Assembly (NCBI GenBank): GCA_021648225.1
Contig: JAKITE010000097.1
Span: 1 to 10,891 of the forward strand
Reading direction: 5' to 3'
DNA: 10,891 nucleotides
Source of the DNA: Paracoccaceae bacterium
GTDB lineage: Bacteria; Pseudomonadota; Alphaproteobacteria; Rhodobacterales; Rhodobacteraceae
The position numbers and the translations under genes were made by a program. Positions 1-6,663 of this stretch are shown piece by piece (positions within the stretch are counted from its first letter, which is position 1; each line of letters opens with the position of its first letter). The notes under the pieces were generated by a model. The model was not told where the DNA came from. It did no database searches and saw only the letters and a program-made list of their open reading frames with translations.

Positions 1-128
1 ATGGCGAGACTGTGATTGCCAAACTGCCCGGCATTGTGCGCGATTTGCGCGGCACCAAAATCAGCCTTGGCGCCATTCCAGAAAAAGTGCATCTTTTTGC
101 AGACGGACAGTCGCTGCTATATAGATAG
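1..128 (+). CDS. ABC transporter ATP-binding protein, C-terminal end (partial)
   Basis: Only the last 41 codons are present, read in the frame that starts at base 3 and ending at TAG 126-128. The peptide ends in KISLGAIPEKVHLFADGQSLLYR. The pattern '(L/I)G-x-(I/V)P-xxx-(V/I)HLF-xxx-G-xxL' is typical of the C-terminal TOBE part of MalK/UgpC-type ATPases of sugar or polyol ABC importers, which sit on the cytoplasmic face and drive uptake. The Walker motifs lie upstream of the window, so the class rests on this short tail alone. The stop codon falls in an 8-bp hairpin (113-132). Other TOBE-bearing importers (polyamine, iron) are possible. Confidence 0.6.
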   Translation, partial: GETVIAKLPGIVRDLRGTKISLGAIPEKVHLFADGQSLLYR

Positions 129-132
129 CAGC
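113..132 (+). repeat. Perfect 8-bp inverted repeat across the ABC ATPase stop codon
   Basis: GCTGCTAT (113-120), loop ATAG (121-124), ATAGCAGC (125-132) form a perfect stem. The arm includes the TAG stop. A run of five T follows only after a 13-base gap (146-150), so this is at best a weak or non-canonical terminator for the upstream operon. It could also act as a 3'-end stabilising hairpin. Confidence 0.45.
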
Positions 133-187
133 TCGACCATCCGGCTTTTTGTGTCGTTATAAATGGCGTATACCCAAAGGTGCGACC

Positions 188-223
188 GCGCCTCCGGCGC
201 TCAGCCCGCCCCATCGGAGGCGC
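188..223 (+). repeat. 9-bp inverted repeat, possible terminator of the upstream operon
   Basis: GCGCCTCCG (188-196) pairs perfectly with CGGAGGCGC (215-223) across an 18-base loop, followed by only TTT. An alternative small hairpin, GGCGC-TTT-GCGCC (219-231), uses part of the right arm. It could be a poor intrinsic terminator or a structural element. The lack of a T-run keeps confidence low. Confidence 0.35.
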
Positions 224-260
224 TTTGCGCCATGAGATCAAAGTGATGCCCGGGAGTGAG

Positions 261-278
261 TTTGAATTGCCAGTCAAA
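261..278. promoter_or_regulatory. Operator-like inverted repeat TTTGA-N8-TCAAA
   Basis: Dyad TTTGAATTGCCAGTCAAA lies about 17 bp upstream of the candidate -35 of the TAXI operon. This is a position where an activator could bind. There is no family match that I can name; half-sites of five bases arise fairly often by chance. Confidence 0.25.
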
Positions 279-294
279 GGGTTGAAGGCCAACT

Positions 295-324
295 TAGACC
301 ATGCTAGGTTTTCAAATATATAAG
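295..324 (+). promoter_or_regulatory. Candidate sigma-70 promoter of the TAXI TRAP operon
   Basis: A -35-like TAGACC (295-300) and a -10-like TATAAG (319-324) are 18 bp apart; a shifted -10, TATATA (317-322), would give 16 bp. The AT-rich box stands out in its surroundings. The implied leader before the ATG at 404 is about 70 bases. Confidence 0.4.
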
Positions 325-403
325 CCGCGCGAGGGGTGTGGTTAAATGCTTTTGCCAATTACGGATTAAGAGTAGCTTCAAACTTAACATGAGGAATGAA
401 AAT

Positions 404-1399
404 ATGAAAAATACCAAAATACCCACACTTGCATTGGTTGTAGCACTAGCCGGCACGGCTGCTTTTGCCGGCAGCCATCAAGATCGTGCCGGTTGGCCTG
501 AAAGCTTTACCGTAGGCACTGCCTCTCAGGGTGGTACATATTTTGCTTATGGCGCTGGTTGGGCCAATCTGGTTGCTGACGAGCTTGGTTTATCTGGTGG
601 TGGCGAAGTTACCGGTGGCCCGATGCAGAATATGGCTTTGGTTCATACGGGCGAAGTTCAGTTCGGCATGACCACAATGGGTCCCGCATCCGAATCGATC
701 AATGGCACCAACCCGATTGCTCCAGGTTTGGAGATGACGGGCGCTTGTGCTATGTTCCCAATGTATCAAACCCCTTTTTCGGTTACAGCTTTAACCTCTT
801 CGGGTATTAAAACCATTGCTGATATTCCTGCCGGTGCGCGTATTGGCTTTGGTCCGGCGGGTTCCACTTCCGATACCTACTTCCCTCGTATGATGGAAGA
901 ACTTGGCGTAGAATTTGAACGTCGCAATGGTGGCTGGACTGATCTTGGCGGCCAATTGCAAGATGGCTTGCTGGACGTTATCGCATTTGCCGCGGGTGTT
1001 CCGGTTCCGGCTGTTAGCCAGCTAGAAGTGCAAACGGATGTAAATATCATTGAGTTCACTGAAGAAGAGCAAACTGCAATCATGGCAGCTTTCCCTGTTT
1101 CCCAGTTTAATATTGCTGCGGATTCCTATACCTCGCTTGAGGCTGATGCACGTTCTGTGTCCATGTGGAATTTCTCGATAGCCAATTGTGACCTGCCTGC
1201 TTCTTTTGTTTACGCGGTTGTCGATGTTGTGATGTCGGATAACGAACGGATGATGGGTATTCACCGTGCGGCCCGTTCCACCGTTCCTGAAAACTGGGAT
1301 AAAAATACTGTTATGATGTGGCACCCGGGTGCCGCACAATGGTTCATTGAAAATGCCGGTGCGACTATTCCTGCCGACATGATCCATAGCGGTATGTAG
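404..1399 (+). CDS. TAXI-family TRAP transporter periplasmic solute receptor
   Basis: This is the 331-residue secreted receptor that captures a substrate in the periplasm and hands it to the TRAP permease encoded next. I chose the ATG at 404 rather than the in-frame codon at 338: it has GAGGA (391-395) eight bases upstream and opens directly into a signal peptide (MKNTK, hydrophobic 7-20, cleavage after AFA-22). TAXI hallmarks are visible: GTASQGGTYFAYGAGWA (38-54) and TGGPMQNM...GEVQFG (70-88), the family's 'G(T)-x-GGTYY' and 'T-x-G-x-xxN-xxLxxGE-xxxG' patterns; also GPAGSTSDTYF (150-160) and WHPGAAQWF (306-314) near the end. Length is normal for the family. Some TAXI receptors are known to bind glutamate, but the ligand here is unknown. 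A terminator at 1423-1453 separates it from the permease. Confidence 0.92.
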   Translation: MKNTKIPTLALVVALAGTAAFAGSHQDRAGWPESFTVGTASQGGTYFAYGAGWANLVADELGLSGGGEVTGGPMQNMALVHTGEVQFGMTTMGPASESINGTNPIAPGLEMTGACAMFPMYQTPFSVTALTSSGIKTIADIPAGARIGFGPAGSTSDTYFPRMMEELGVEFERRNGGWTDLGGQLQDGLLDVIAFAAGVPVPAVSQLEVQTDVNIIEFTEEEQTAIMAAFPVSQFNIAADSYTSLEADARSVSMWNFSIANCDLPASFVYAVVDVVMSDNERMMGIHRAARSTVPENWDKNTVMMWHPGAAQWFIENAGATIPADMIHSGM

Positions 1400-1422
1400 T
1401 CTGAAATAATCCTGAAATGTTG

Positions 1423-1453
1423 GCTGCGCCCTATTTTGGGCGCAGCTTTTTTT
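1423..1453 (+). terminator. Intrinsic terminator between TAXI receptor and permease
   Basis: GCTGCGCCC (1423-1431), loop TATTTT, GGGCGCAGC (1438-1446) form a perfect 9-bp GC-rich stem followed by seven T (1447-1453). There is no clear new promoter before the permease start at 1504, so partial read-through would give more receptor than permease. Confidence 0.85.
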
Positions 1454-1503
1454 AATGTTAAAGGTGCCACTCAATACATAGTCGGCCCGGCCAGAGAAAA
1501 TCT

Positions 1504-3981
1504 ATGAGCGAACAATCAGCAAAAGCAACCGAAGAAGTTATCCTGTCCGAGGGCGTTGATGAAGAGACGGTTGAGCGCAACCGGCGTCTGTATATCGGGA
1601 ATTCCCATTTGCTGGTTGCGGGTTTTGCAACATTTTATGCTGCGTTTCATATGGCGGCTTTGAACGGGTTGTCGATTTATGGAATGACCGGCATTAACAT
1701 TCCGTTTTTACCAAGGTTTCCATTGGAAACATGGAATTTTCGCATTGTGCATATTGCCGGTGCACTCATATTGGGTTTCATGCTTTTTGCCGCCCATGAT
1801 TTCAAAAAAGAGGCGCGCAAAGAGACCCCGCTACTTGGATATATCGCCTATGGGCTGATGATCCCCGCCATTTATGCAATTTATACGGCTCTCGGATTTG
1901 CCAATGAAATTGCTGGCGGTGTTATGTGGAACGGCATCGACGAGACTATAAAATTTCGCGAGACATGGTATTTTGGAGCGCCCTTGCTGATAGCGACCGG
2001 CGGCGGAATTGTTTTGGGCTGGTTCCATCGCGGTGACCGGGCTAGGTTTTCTGCGCCGGATGTGCTTCTGGCTTTGGCAAGTATCGGTGTTGCTGTCTAT
2101 CTTATCACTATATATGGCACCTTGATGCGCAACTCTACCGGCACACCTTTTGCGCCCATCGGCATGAGCCTTGCCGCGATTGCCGGAACAGCCCTGATTA
2201 TGGAGTTGACCCGCCGCGTGGCTGGCATGGCGCTGATCGTCATTGCCGGCATATTTCTAGTCTATGTTTTTATAGGTGAAAATCTACCCAGTTTCTTGAA
2301 TGCCCCCGATATTTCGTGGCAACGTTTTTTTAGCCAGGTTTATACGGATGCGGGTATTCTTGGCCCGACAACAGCGGTGTCTTCAACTTATATTATTCTG
2401 TTCATTATTTTTGCTGCCTTTTTACAATCGTCAAAAGTGGGGGATTATTTTATTAATTTTGCCTTTGCTGCTGCCGGTAAATCCCGTGGTGGCCCGGCTA
2501 AGGTCGCCATTTTTGCTTCTGGCCTGATGGGGATGATCAACGGCACATCCGCAGGTAATGTGGTGGCGACCGGCTCGCTCACTATTCCGTTGATGAAAAA
2601 AGTGGGCTACCCGAAAAGAACTGCGGGCGCGATTGAAGCCGCTGCCTCAACCGGCGGGCAAATCATGCCACCGATCATGGGGGCCGGTGCCTTTATCATG
2701 GCAGAAATTACCGGTATCCCTTATGCGGACATTGCCATTGCCGCCATTATTCCTGCCGTGCTTTATTTTACCTCGATCTATTTTATGGTAGACCTTGAAG
2801 CGGCCAAACTTGGCATGCGCGGTATGCGCGAAGATGAATTGCCAAAATTCAAGGCATTGGCCCGTCGCGTATTTTTATTCCTGCCAATCATTATTTTGAT
2901 TGCCGCTCTTTTTCAGGGTTATTCAGTTATACGGGCCGGTACGCTGGCCACAGTTGCGGCTGCCGTCATTAGTTGGCTGGCACCTGCCGAGATACGGTTG
3001 GAACGGTTATTTATGCGCAATCGGAAAACCGGCCTGCTGGGCTCCCTGTTCTTTCAGGTGGTTATCATCGGGGCAGCCGCGGTTGTAGCGATGGGGGCAT
3101 TCTATGTCCTGTCTTCCCTTGATCAGCGTATTGTCACCAGTGCCGGTATGATCTTGATCTTGATACTGGGTGCCGTTGCATTTTACCGTTACCGTAATAA
3201 CCTGACGCGTGAGCAAACCGTTAATGACGGCATGAGCTTTGTATCGATTATCAAAGCATTCCAAAGTGCCGGAGTCATGTCGATCCAGATTATCGCCGTG
3301 TGTGCCGCGGCAGGTATTATCGTGGGTGTTATCTCGTTGACCGGCGTTGGCGCACGTTTTTCATCCTTGCTGCTTGGCCTTGCAGAAGCCAGTCAATTAC
3401 TGGCTTTGGTGTTCGCGATGTTGATTGCGATTTTATTGGGCATGGGCATGCCCACAACAGCTGCTTATGCGGTTGCTGCTTCTGTGGTTGCACCGGGCCT
3501 TGTGCAACTTGGCATTCCATTGCTGACAGCGCATTTCTTTGTGTTCTATTTTGCTGTGGTGTCGGCCATAACGCCACCGGTGGCCTTGGCCAGTTACGCG
3601 GCGGCGGGGATATCAGGTGATAATCCTATGTCAACGTCGATGGCGTCGTTCAAGATTGGCATTTCAGCCTTTATCGTTCCCTTCATGTTCTTTTATAACT
3701 CGGCAATTTTGATGGATGGCACATGGTTCGAGATAGGCCGGGCTGCGATTACAGCTATATTTGGGGTGTATCTACTATCCTCGGGCATACAAGGATGGTT
3801 TATAGGCGCACGTACGGCATGGTTCCTTAGTCTTGGGCTAATAGTTTCAGCACTGTTCATGATTGAAGGAGGCTGGGTCTCCGATTTGATCGGTATTGCA
3901 GGGGCCGTAGGTGTGTTCTTCGTGCAAAAGGTATTCCACCCTGCTCCGGACGCCAGCATAAAAGTGGGCGGGGCGGATTAA
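1504..3981 (+). CDS. TRAP transporter fused permease (DctQ-DctM, TAXI-associated 4TM/12TM type)
   Basis: This 825-residue inner-membrane protein combines the small (DctQ-like) and large (DctM-like) TRAP permease subunits; it uses an ion gradient to import the ligand delivered by the TAXI receptor. The N-terminal cytoplasmic tail (1-30) is charged. Hydrophobic helices cover about 35-55, 80-97, 110-130 and 157-175 (DctQ-like part), then more helices to the end. DctM hallmarks are GLMGMINGTSAGNVVATG (340-357), ASTGGQIMPPIMGAGAF (381-397) and LGMGMPTTAAYAVAASVVAP (645-664) followed by ITPPVALASYAAAGI (689-703). The segment from about 725 to 810 resembles the DUF3394-like tail of long fused permeases. 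Start: ATG 1504 with only a weak AGAGA (1493-1497). GC content is visibly lower than in the genes to the right. Confidence 0.93.
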   Translation: MSEQSAKATEEVILSEGVDEETVERNRRLYIGNSHLLVAGFATFYAAFHMAALNGLSIYGMTGINIPFLPRFPLETWNFRIVHIAGALILGFMLFAAHDFKKEARKETPLLGYIAYGLMIPAIYAIYTALGFANEIAGGVMWNGIDETIKFRETWYFGAPLLIATGGGIVLGWFHRGDRARFSAPDVLLALASIGVAVYLITIYGTLMRNSTGTPFAPIGMSLAAIAGTALIMELTRRVAGMALIVIAGIFLVYVFIGENLPSFLNAPDISWQRFFSQVYTDAGILGPTTAVSSTYIILFIIFAAFLQSSKVGDYFINFAFAAAGKSRGGPAKVAIFASGLMGMINGTSAGNVVATGSLTIPLMKKVGYPKRTAGAIEAAASTGGQIMPPIMGAGAFIMAEITGIPYADIAIAAIIPAVLYFTSIYFMVDLEAAKLGMRGMREDELPKFKALARRVFLFLPIIILIAALFQGYSVIRAGTLATVAAAVISWLAPAEIRLERLFMRNRKTGLLGSLFFQVVIIGAAAVVAMGAFYVLSSLDQRIVTSAGMILILILGAVAFYRYRNNLTREQTVNDGMSFVSIIKAFQSAGVMSIQIIAVCAAAGIIVGVISLTGVGARFSSLLLGLAEASQLLALVFAMLIAILLGMGMPTTAAYAVAASVVAPGLVQLGIPLLTAHFFVFYFAVVSAITPPVALASYAAAGISGDNPMSTSMASFKIGISAFIVPFMFFYNSAILMDGTWFEIGRAAITAIFGVYLLSSGIQGWFIGARTAWFLSLGLIVSALFMIEGGWVSDLIGIAGAVGVFFVQKVFHPAPDASIKVGGAD

Positions 3982-4038
3982 TGGATTCGCCCGATGTTGC
4001 CGTGTTAACTGCTTCCGGCTCTGCTGGTTCTAGGGGGA
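3982..4038. other. Short convergent intergenic gap, no clear terminator
   Basis: Only 57 bases separate the stop of the fused permease from the stop of the leftward pxpA. A weak CCGGC-TCT-GCTGG hairpin lies near 4015-4027 but has no T-run in either direction, so the two transcripts may overlap at their 3' ends. Confidence 0.4.
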
Positions 4039-4797
4039 TTACCCGGGGATCCGGAACAGCTGTATGCCAGCCTTTTCCAATGCTGTGCGCACCGCGCGGG
4101 CGGTCGCAAGGGCGGTTTTGTTGTCGCCGTGCAGGCAAACCGTATCAATACGTGCCGGTATTTTATGGCCTGAATGGCTGATGATCATGCCTGATTGGAC
4201 CATATTTACCACGCGGGCTGCCGCCTCTTCGGGGTCTAAGATCATCGCGCCGTCCAAATGCCGTCCGCGCAATGTGGCATCGTTGTTATAGGCACGATCG
4301 GCAAAAATCTCTCCGGCCCATTGGCAGCCAAGCGCCTGTGCCGCTTGCTGCTGGGCGGTGGCCGCGATCACCACAATCACCAACCTCGGGTCAATCTCCA
4401 GCGCGGCGCCGTAGCAGGCGCGGGCTATTTCGGCATTTTCAGAGGCCATATTGGCCAAGGCCCCGTGCAGCTTGAAATGCCGCAGCTGGCCACCGGCGGC
4501 CTTGGCCATAGCCTGTGCCGCACCTAGCTGATACTGTACAAGGTTACGAAGGCTGCTTGCAGGCAAGGATATCCGCCGCCGCCCGAAGCCCTGCAAATCT
4601 GCAAAGCCCGGATGCGCCCCCAGCCCCACGCCCTTTTTTACCGCCAGCCGCATGGTATTGGCCATTACATCGGGGTCTCCGGCGTGAAAGCCGCAGGCAA
4701 TATTGGCCGAGGTAACAATATCAAGCAAGGCCCCATCATTGCCCATGCGCCAATCACCGAAGGATTCCCCCATATCGGCATTCAAATCAATTTTCAT
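4039..4797 (-). CDS. pxpA: 5-oxoprolinase subunit A (LamB/YcsF family)
   Basis: The protein has 252 residues, the usual family length. PxpA works with PxpB and PxpC in the cytoplasm to hydrolyse 5-oxoproline (pyroglutamate) to glutamate with ATP. Family motifs in order: KIDLNADMGESFG (2-14), ANIACGFHAGDP (31-42), GLGAHPGFADLQGFGRR (58-74), HFKLHGALAN (107-116), EIFADRAY (about 163-170) and VCLHGD near the end. Two deviations from the usual signature are visible: the common KPHGALYN reads KLHGALAN, and FADRGY reads FADRAY. Start ATG 4797 has an excellent ribosome-binding site, AAGGAG (complement of 4805-4810), inside the end of pxpC, and the start overlaps the pxpC stop by four bases (ATGA). 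It is the third gene of the leftward pxpBCA operon. Confidence 0.92.
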   Translation of the reverse strand: MKIDLNADMGESFGDWRMGNDGALLDIVTSANIACGFHAGDPDVMANTMRLAVKKGVGLGAHPGFADLQGFGRRRISLPASSLRNLVQYQLGAAQAMAKAAGGQLRHFKLHGALANMASENAEIARACYGAALEIDPRLVIVVIAATAQQQAAQALGCQWAGEIFADRAYNNDATLRGRHLDGAMILDPEEAAARVVNMVQSGMIISHSGHKIPARIDTVCLHGDNKTALATARAVRTALEKAGIQLFRIPG

Positions 4798-5831
4798 CCT
4801 AGGTCTCCTTCAATATCCAGCTCTCTGCCGGCGGTCACGCCGCTGATCAGTTGATAGGATAGCAGGTCCGGCATGGTGTGCGGGTCTCGCAGCAGCGGGC
4901 GGGTTGTGCGGTTGAGGCCCGCACATATCTGCGCAAGGCTTTGCCACGAGGCCCGCGCTTCCCCGGCGCCAATAAAGCGAAAGCGCAGCGGGCTGCCGGG
5001 GGGGGCTTGCGCCACAATCAGCAGGTCTTTCGGGATAACCGTGCCAATGCGGGGGTAGCCGCCGGTGGTCTGGCATTCGGGCAGCAGCACAAAAGGCGTG
5101 CCGTCGCCGGTCATCTGGATATCGCCGGGGATCATGAATTCCGACACCATATCCAGCTGGTCTTTCGCCGTGAACCCTGCCCCCTCAAAGCCAAGCCGCA
5201 CCCCTTGGCGGTTGCCCTGCGGGCTGCGGATAAAGGGCGTGGCCTCGAAGCGCGCGCGGGTGCTGGCAGAAAATCGTGCGGTCTGGGCACTGGCCACCAT
5301 GCGCACCTCGCCGCCCTCAAAGCGTGGATGCGGGGCGGACAGGTATTGGCTCGGGGCTTCGAGGGCGGGGTCGGGGCCTATGGGCAAGCGGGTGTTCGGG
5401 GTCAGATAACCTCCCAGCCCCGCCGCCAGATGGGCGCTGCGGCTGTTGAGCTGCTCGGGCGTGGCCAGCCCGCCGCCGATATGCAGATAGCCATAAATGC
5501 CTTTTTGGGCCGCACCGATATGCAGCTTTTGCCCCGCCTCCAGCATGTGGGCCGCATTCCAGCGCAATATCCGGCCATCAAGCGTGGCCCGCATTGGCGC
5601 GCCAGTCAAAGCAATGCGCAGAGGGGCCGAGGCCGAAAACTCCCCGCCTGTGCCCGCCATTTCCAGTGCGGTCATAAACGGGCTTTGCCCGAGCAGGGCC
5701 GCCCCTTCGGCCAGTGCCAGCACATCGGCAGCCCCGCCTTTGGATAAGCCAAATTCGATAAACCCCACCCGCCCCGCATCTTGCACAGAGAGCGCGACCC
5801 CGCCGTGATGAAAGGTTAGATATCGGCTCAC
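4794..5831 (-). CDS. pxpC: 5-oxoprolinase subunit C (biotin-dependent carboxyltransferase-like, KipA family)
   Basis: The protein has 345 residues. PxpC pairs with PxpB; both resemble the carboxyltransferase halves of urea amidolyase and allophanate hydrolase subunit 2, but act without biotin in 5-oxoproline hydrolysis. Motifs: SVQDAGRVGF (15-24), ALEMAGTGGEF (55-65), YGYLHIGGGL (113-122), SRSAHLAAGLGGYL (130-143), GNRQGVRLGFEG (206-217), IPGDIQMTGDGTPFVLL (234-250) and ECQTTGGYPRIGTVI (252-266). Where most relatives read GAMD in the N-terminal region this has GAAD (33-36), and ECQTTGGYP replaces the more usual D-xQTTGGYP. The start is GTG (5831-5829), with GGAG nine bases upstream, and it overlaps the pxpB stop by four bases (GTGA), pointing to translational coupling. 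No ATG start fits better. Confidence 0.88.
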   Translation of the reverse strand: MSRYLTFHHGGVALSVQDAGRVGFIEFGLSKGGAADVLALAEGAALLGQSPFMTALEMAGTGGEFSASAPLRIALTGAPMRATLDGRILRWNAAHMLEAGQKLHIGAAQKGIYGYLHIGGGLATPEQLNSRSAHLAAGLGGYLTPNTRLPIGPDPALEAPSQYLSAPHPRFEGGEVRMVASAQTARFSASTRARFEATPFIRSPQGNRQGVRLGFEGAGFTAKDQLDMVSEFMIPGDIQMTGDGTPFVLLPECQTTGGYPRIGTVIPKDLLIVAQAPPGSPLRFRFIGAGEARASWQSLAQICAGLNRTTRPLLRDPHTMPDLLSYQLISGVTAGRELDIEGDLG

Positions 5832-6550
5832 GGGGCGGGCTCCATGCGGGGCGGCAGGCGGGAAAGATCATCAATGCTGACGGGGAAAAACACCAGCTCG
5901 TCCCCCGGGCGGAGCGGAAAAGGAGTGTCGCTTTCGGGATGAAACGCCTTGAAGCGGGTTTGGCCGATATACCGCCAGCCGGTGGGGGCGGGGCTGGCAA
6001 ACAGCACACATTGCCGGATCGCCAGCGTTAGCGCGCCAGCGGGCACCTCTTTGCTGAGCGAGGATTGGCGGGGCAGATCAAATGCCTTTGGCAGCAGGCC
6101 CAAATAGGGCTGGCCCGGCGCAAAGCCAAGGCTCATTACCCGCAAGGGCGTGGCTGAAATTTGTGCTATTGCCGCCTGTTCCGACATGCCCGCCAGTGCT
6201 GCCACCTCGGCCAGCTGCGGGCCGTGTTCTCCACCATAAACCGTAGGAATATGCCAGCGGCGCGCGGGTGTTTTCCATGTGCTTCCCCACACCTGTTTCA
6301 AGCGAATTTCCAGCGCGGCGTGCAGGGTTTCATAGCTGCTTTTTGCTGGATCAAAGCGCAGATAAACCGAGGCCAGCGCCGCCGCGACCTCCTCTACCCC
6401 CGCCAATGGATCCTGCGCCAAAGCGCTTCGAAACCCAAGTGCTTCGCGATTGGCTGATTCGCTTAACTTGTCGGCAAAACGCACCAACAGCCCGTCTATG
6501 CCCATGGGGGCGATGGCCGGAAAAGGGCTTTTGGGCTGTTCTGGGGTCAT
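5828..6550 (-). CDS. pxpB: 5-oxoprolinase subunit B (KipI / allophanate hydrolase subunit 1 family)
   Basis: The protein has 240 residues from the ATG at 6550. Longer in-frame starts (up to 6748) would run through the divergent promoter region and give sequence unlike the family, so I reject them. The SD before 6550 is weak (GCGGCAC). Motifs: GIDGLLVRFAD (17-27, the family's 'GD-x-ALLVEFG'), YGGEHGPQL (105-113), SLGFAPGQPYLGLLP (140-154), VPAGALTLAIRQ (169-180), PTGWRYIGQT (189-198) and RPGDELVFFPV (224-234). The usual GGQTG-x-YP-x-SPGGW segment is changed to AIRQCVLFASPAPTGW, and PGFPYLGG to PGQPYLGL. It is first in the pxpBCA operon and probably forms the heteromeric core with PxpC. Annotation as allophanate hydrolase subunit 1 is possible but less likely beside PxpA. 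Confidence 0.87.
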   Translation of the reverse strand: MTPEQPKSPFPAIAPMGIDGLLVRFADKLSESANREALGFRSALAQDPLAGVEEVAAALASVYLRFDPAKSSYETLHAALEIRLKQVWGSTWKTPARRWHIPTVYGGEHGPQLAEVAALAGMSEQAAIAQISATPLRVMSLGFAPGQPYLGLLPKAFDLPRQSSLSKEVPAGALTLAIRQCVLFASPAPTGWRYIGQTRFKAFHPESDTPFPLRPGDELVFFPVSIDDLSRLPPRMEPAP

Positions 6551-6663
6551 TTTTGTGCCGCGAATGAAAATATTTCTTGCAAAGCTGTCAAAACACTGAC
6601 AATTTGTCAACATTATATAAACGTGTGCTGCAAAGTTTGTGGCCGACAACGGGAGAGACCAAT
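6551..6663. promoter_or_regulatory. Divergent control region of pxpBCA and dctPQM
   Basis: A 113-bp gap lies between the two start codons. An AT-rich block TTATATAA (6613-6620) offers -10 boxes on both strands: TATAAA (6616-6621) rightward and TATAAT (complement of 6612-6617) leftward. Neither has a good -35 at 16-18 bp, which hints at regulated promoters. TGCAAAG occurs twice (6578-6584, 6629-6635). Three TGTCA/TGACA half-sites lie at 6586-6590, 6597-6601 and 6605-6609. The dctP SD GGGAG is at 6651-6655. Confidence 0.6.
6597..6609. promoter_or_regulatory. Candidate operator: 13-bp perfect palindrome TGACAATTTGTCA
   Basis: Six-base arms TGACAA and TTGTCA flank a central T. It lies almost midway between the pxpB and dctP starts and a few bases upstream of the rightward -10 box. 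With the half-site TGTCA at 6586-6590 it makes a second, overlapping dyad (TGTCA-N6-TGACA). Its core, ACAATTTGT, is the complement of the palindrome at 9659-9667 before the MarR-like gene. Such short dyads are typical of MarR and GntR sites; which protein binds is inferred only. Confidence 0.5.

Larger units (their letters stand above)
129..403. other. Intergenic region between the ABC operon and the TAXI TRAP operon
   Basis: No convincing gene is seen here. It contains a long-armed inverted repeat (188-223), an operator-like TTTGA-N8-TCAAA repeat (261-278), a candidate promoter (295-324) and the leader of the receptor gene. A 27-codon ORF starting at 163 lacks a ribosome-binding site and is not called. 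Confidence 0.6.

Noticed and set aside
163..246. 27-codon ORF MAYTQRCDRASG...
   Set aside because: No SD, lies across an inverted repeat, no family resemblance.
338..403. Upstream start for the TAXI receptor at 338
   Set aside because: It would place 22 non-signal residues before a perfect signal peptide; the start at 404 has a proper SD.
1022..1474. Leftward open frame opposite the TAXI receptor and its terminator
   Set aside because: It runs through the terminator hairpin and opposite a clearly real gene; no ribosome-binding site or motif supports it.
4040..4053. Stretch TACCCGGGGATCC identical to a common cloning polylinker
   Set aside because: It encodes the last residues of pxpA in frame (FRIPG-stop), and neighbouring bases do not continue the polylinker, so vector contamination is unlikely.
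4878..5747. Long rightward open frame opposite pxpC (289 codons)
   Set aside because: It is the antisense shadow of a GC-rich gene; the protein shows no recognisable motif and pxpC on the other strand has full family motifs.
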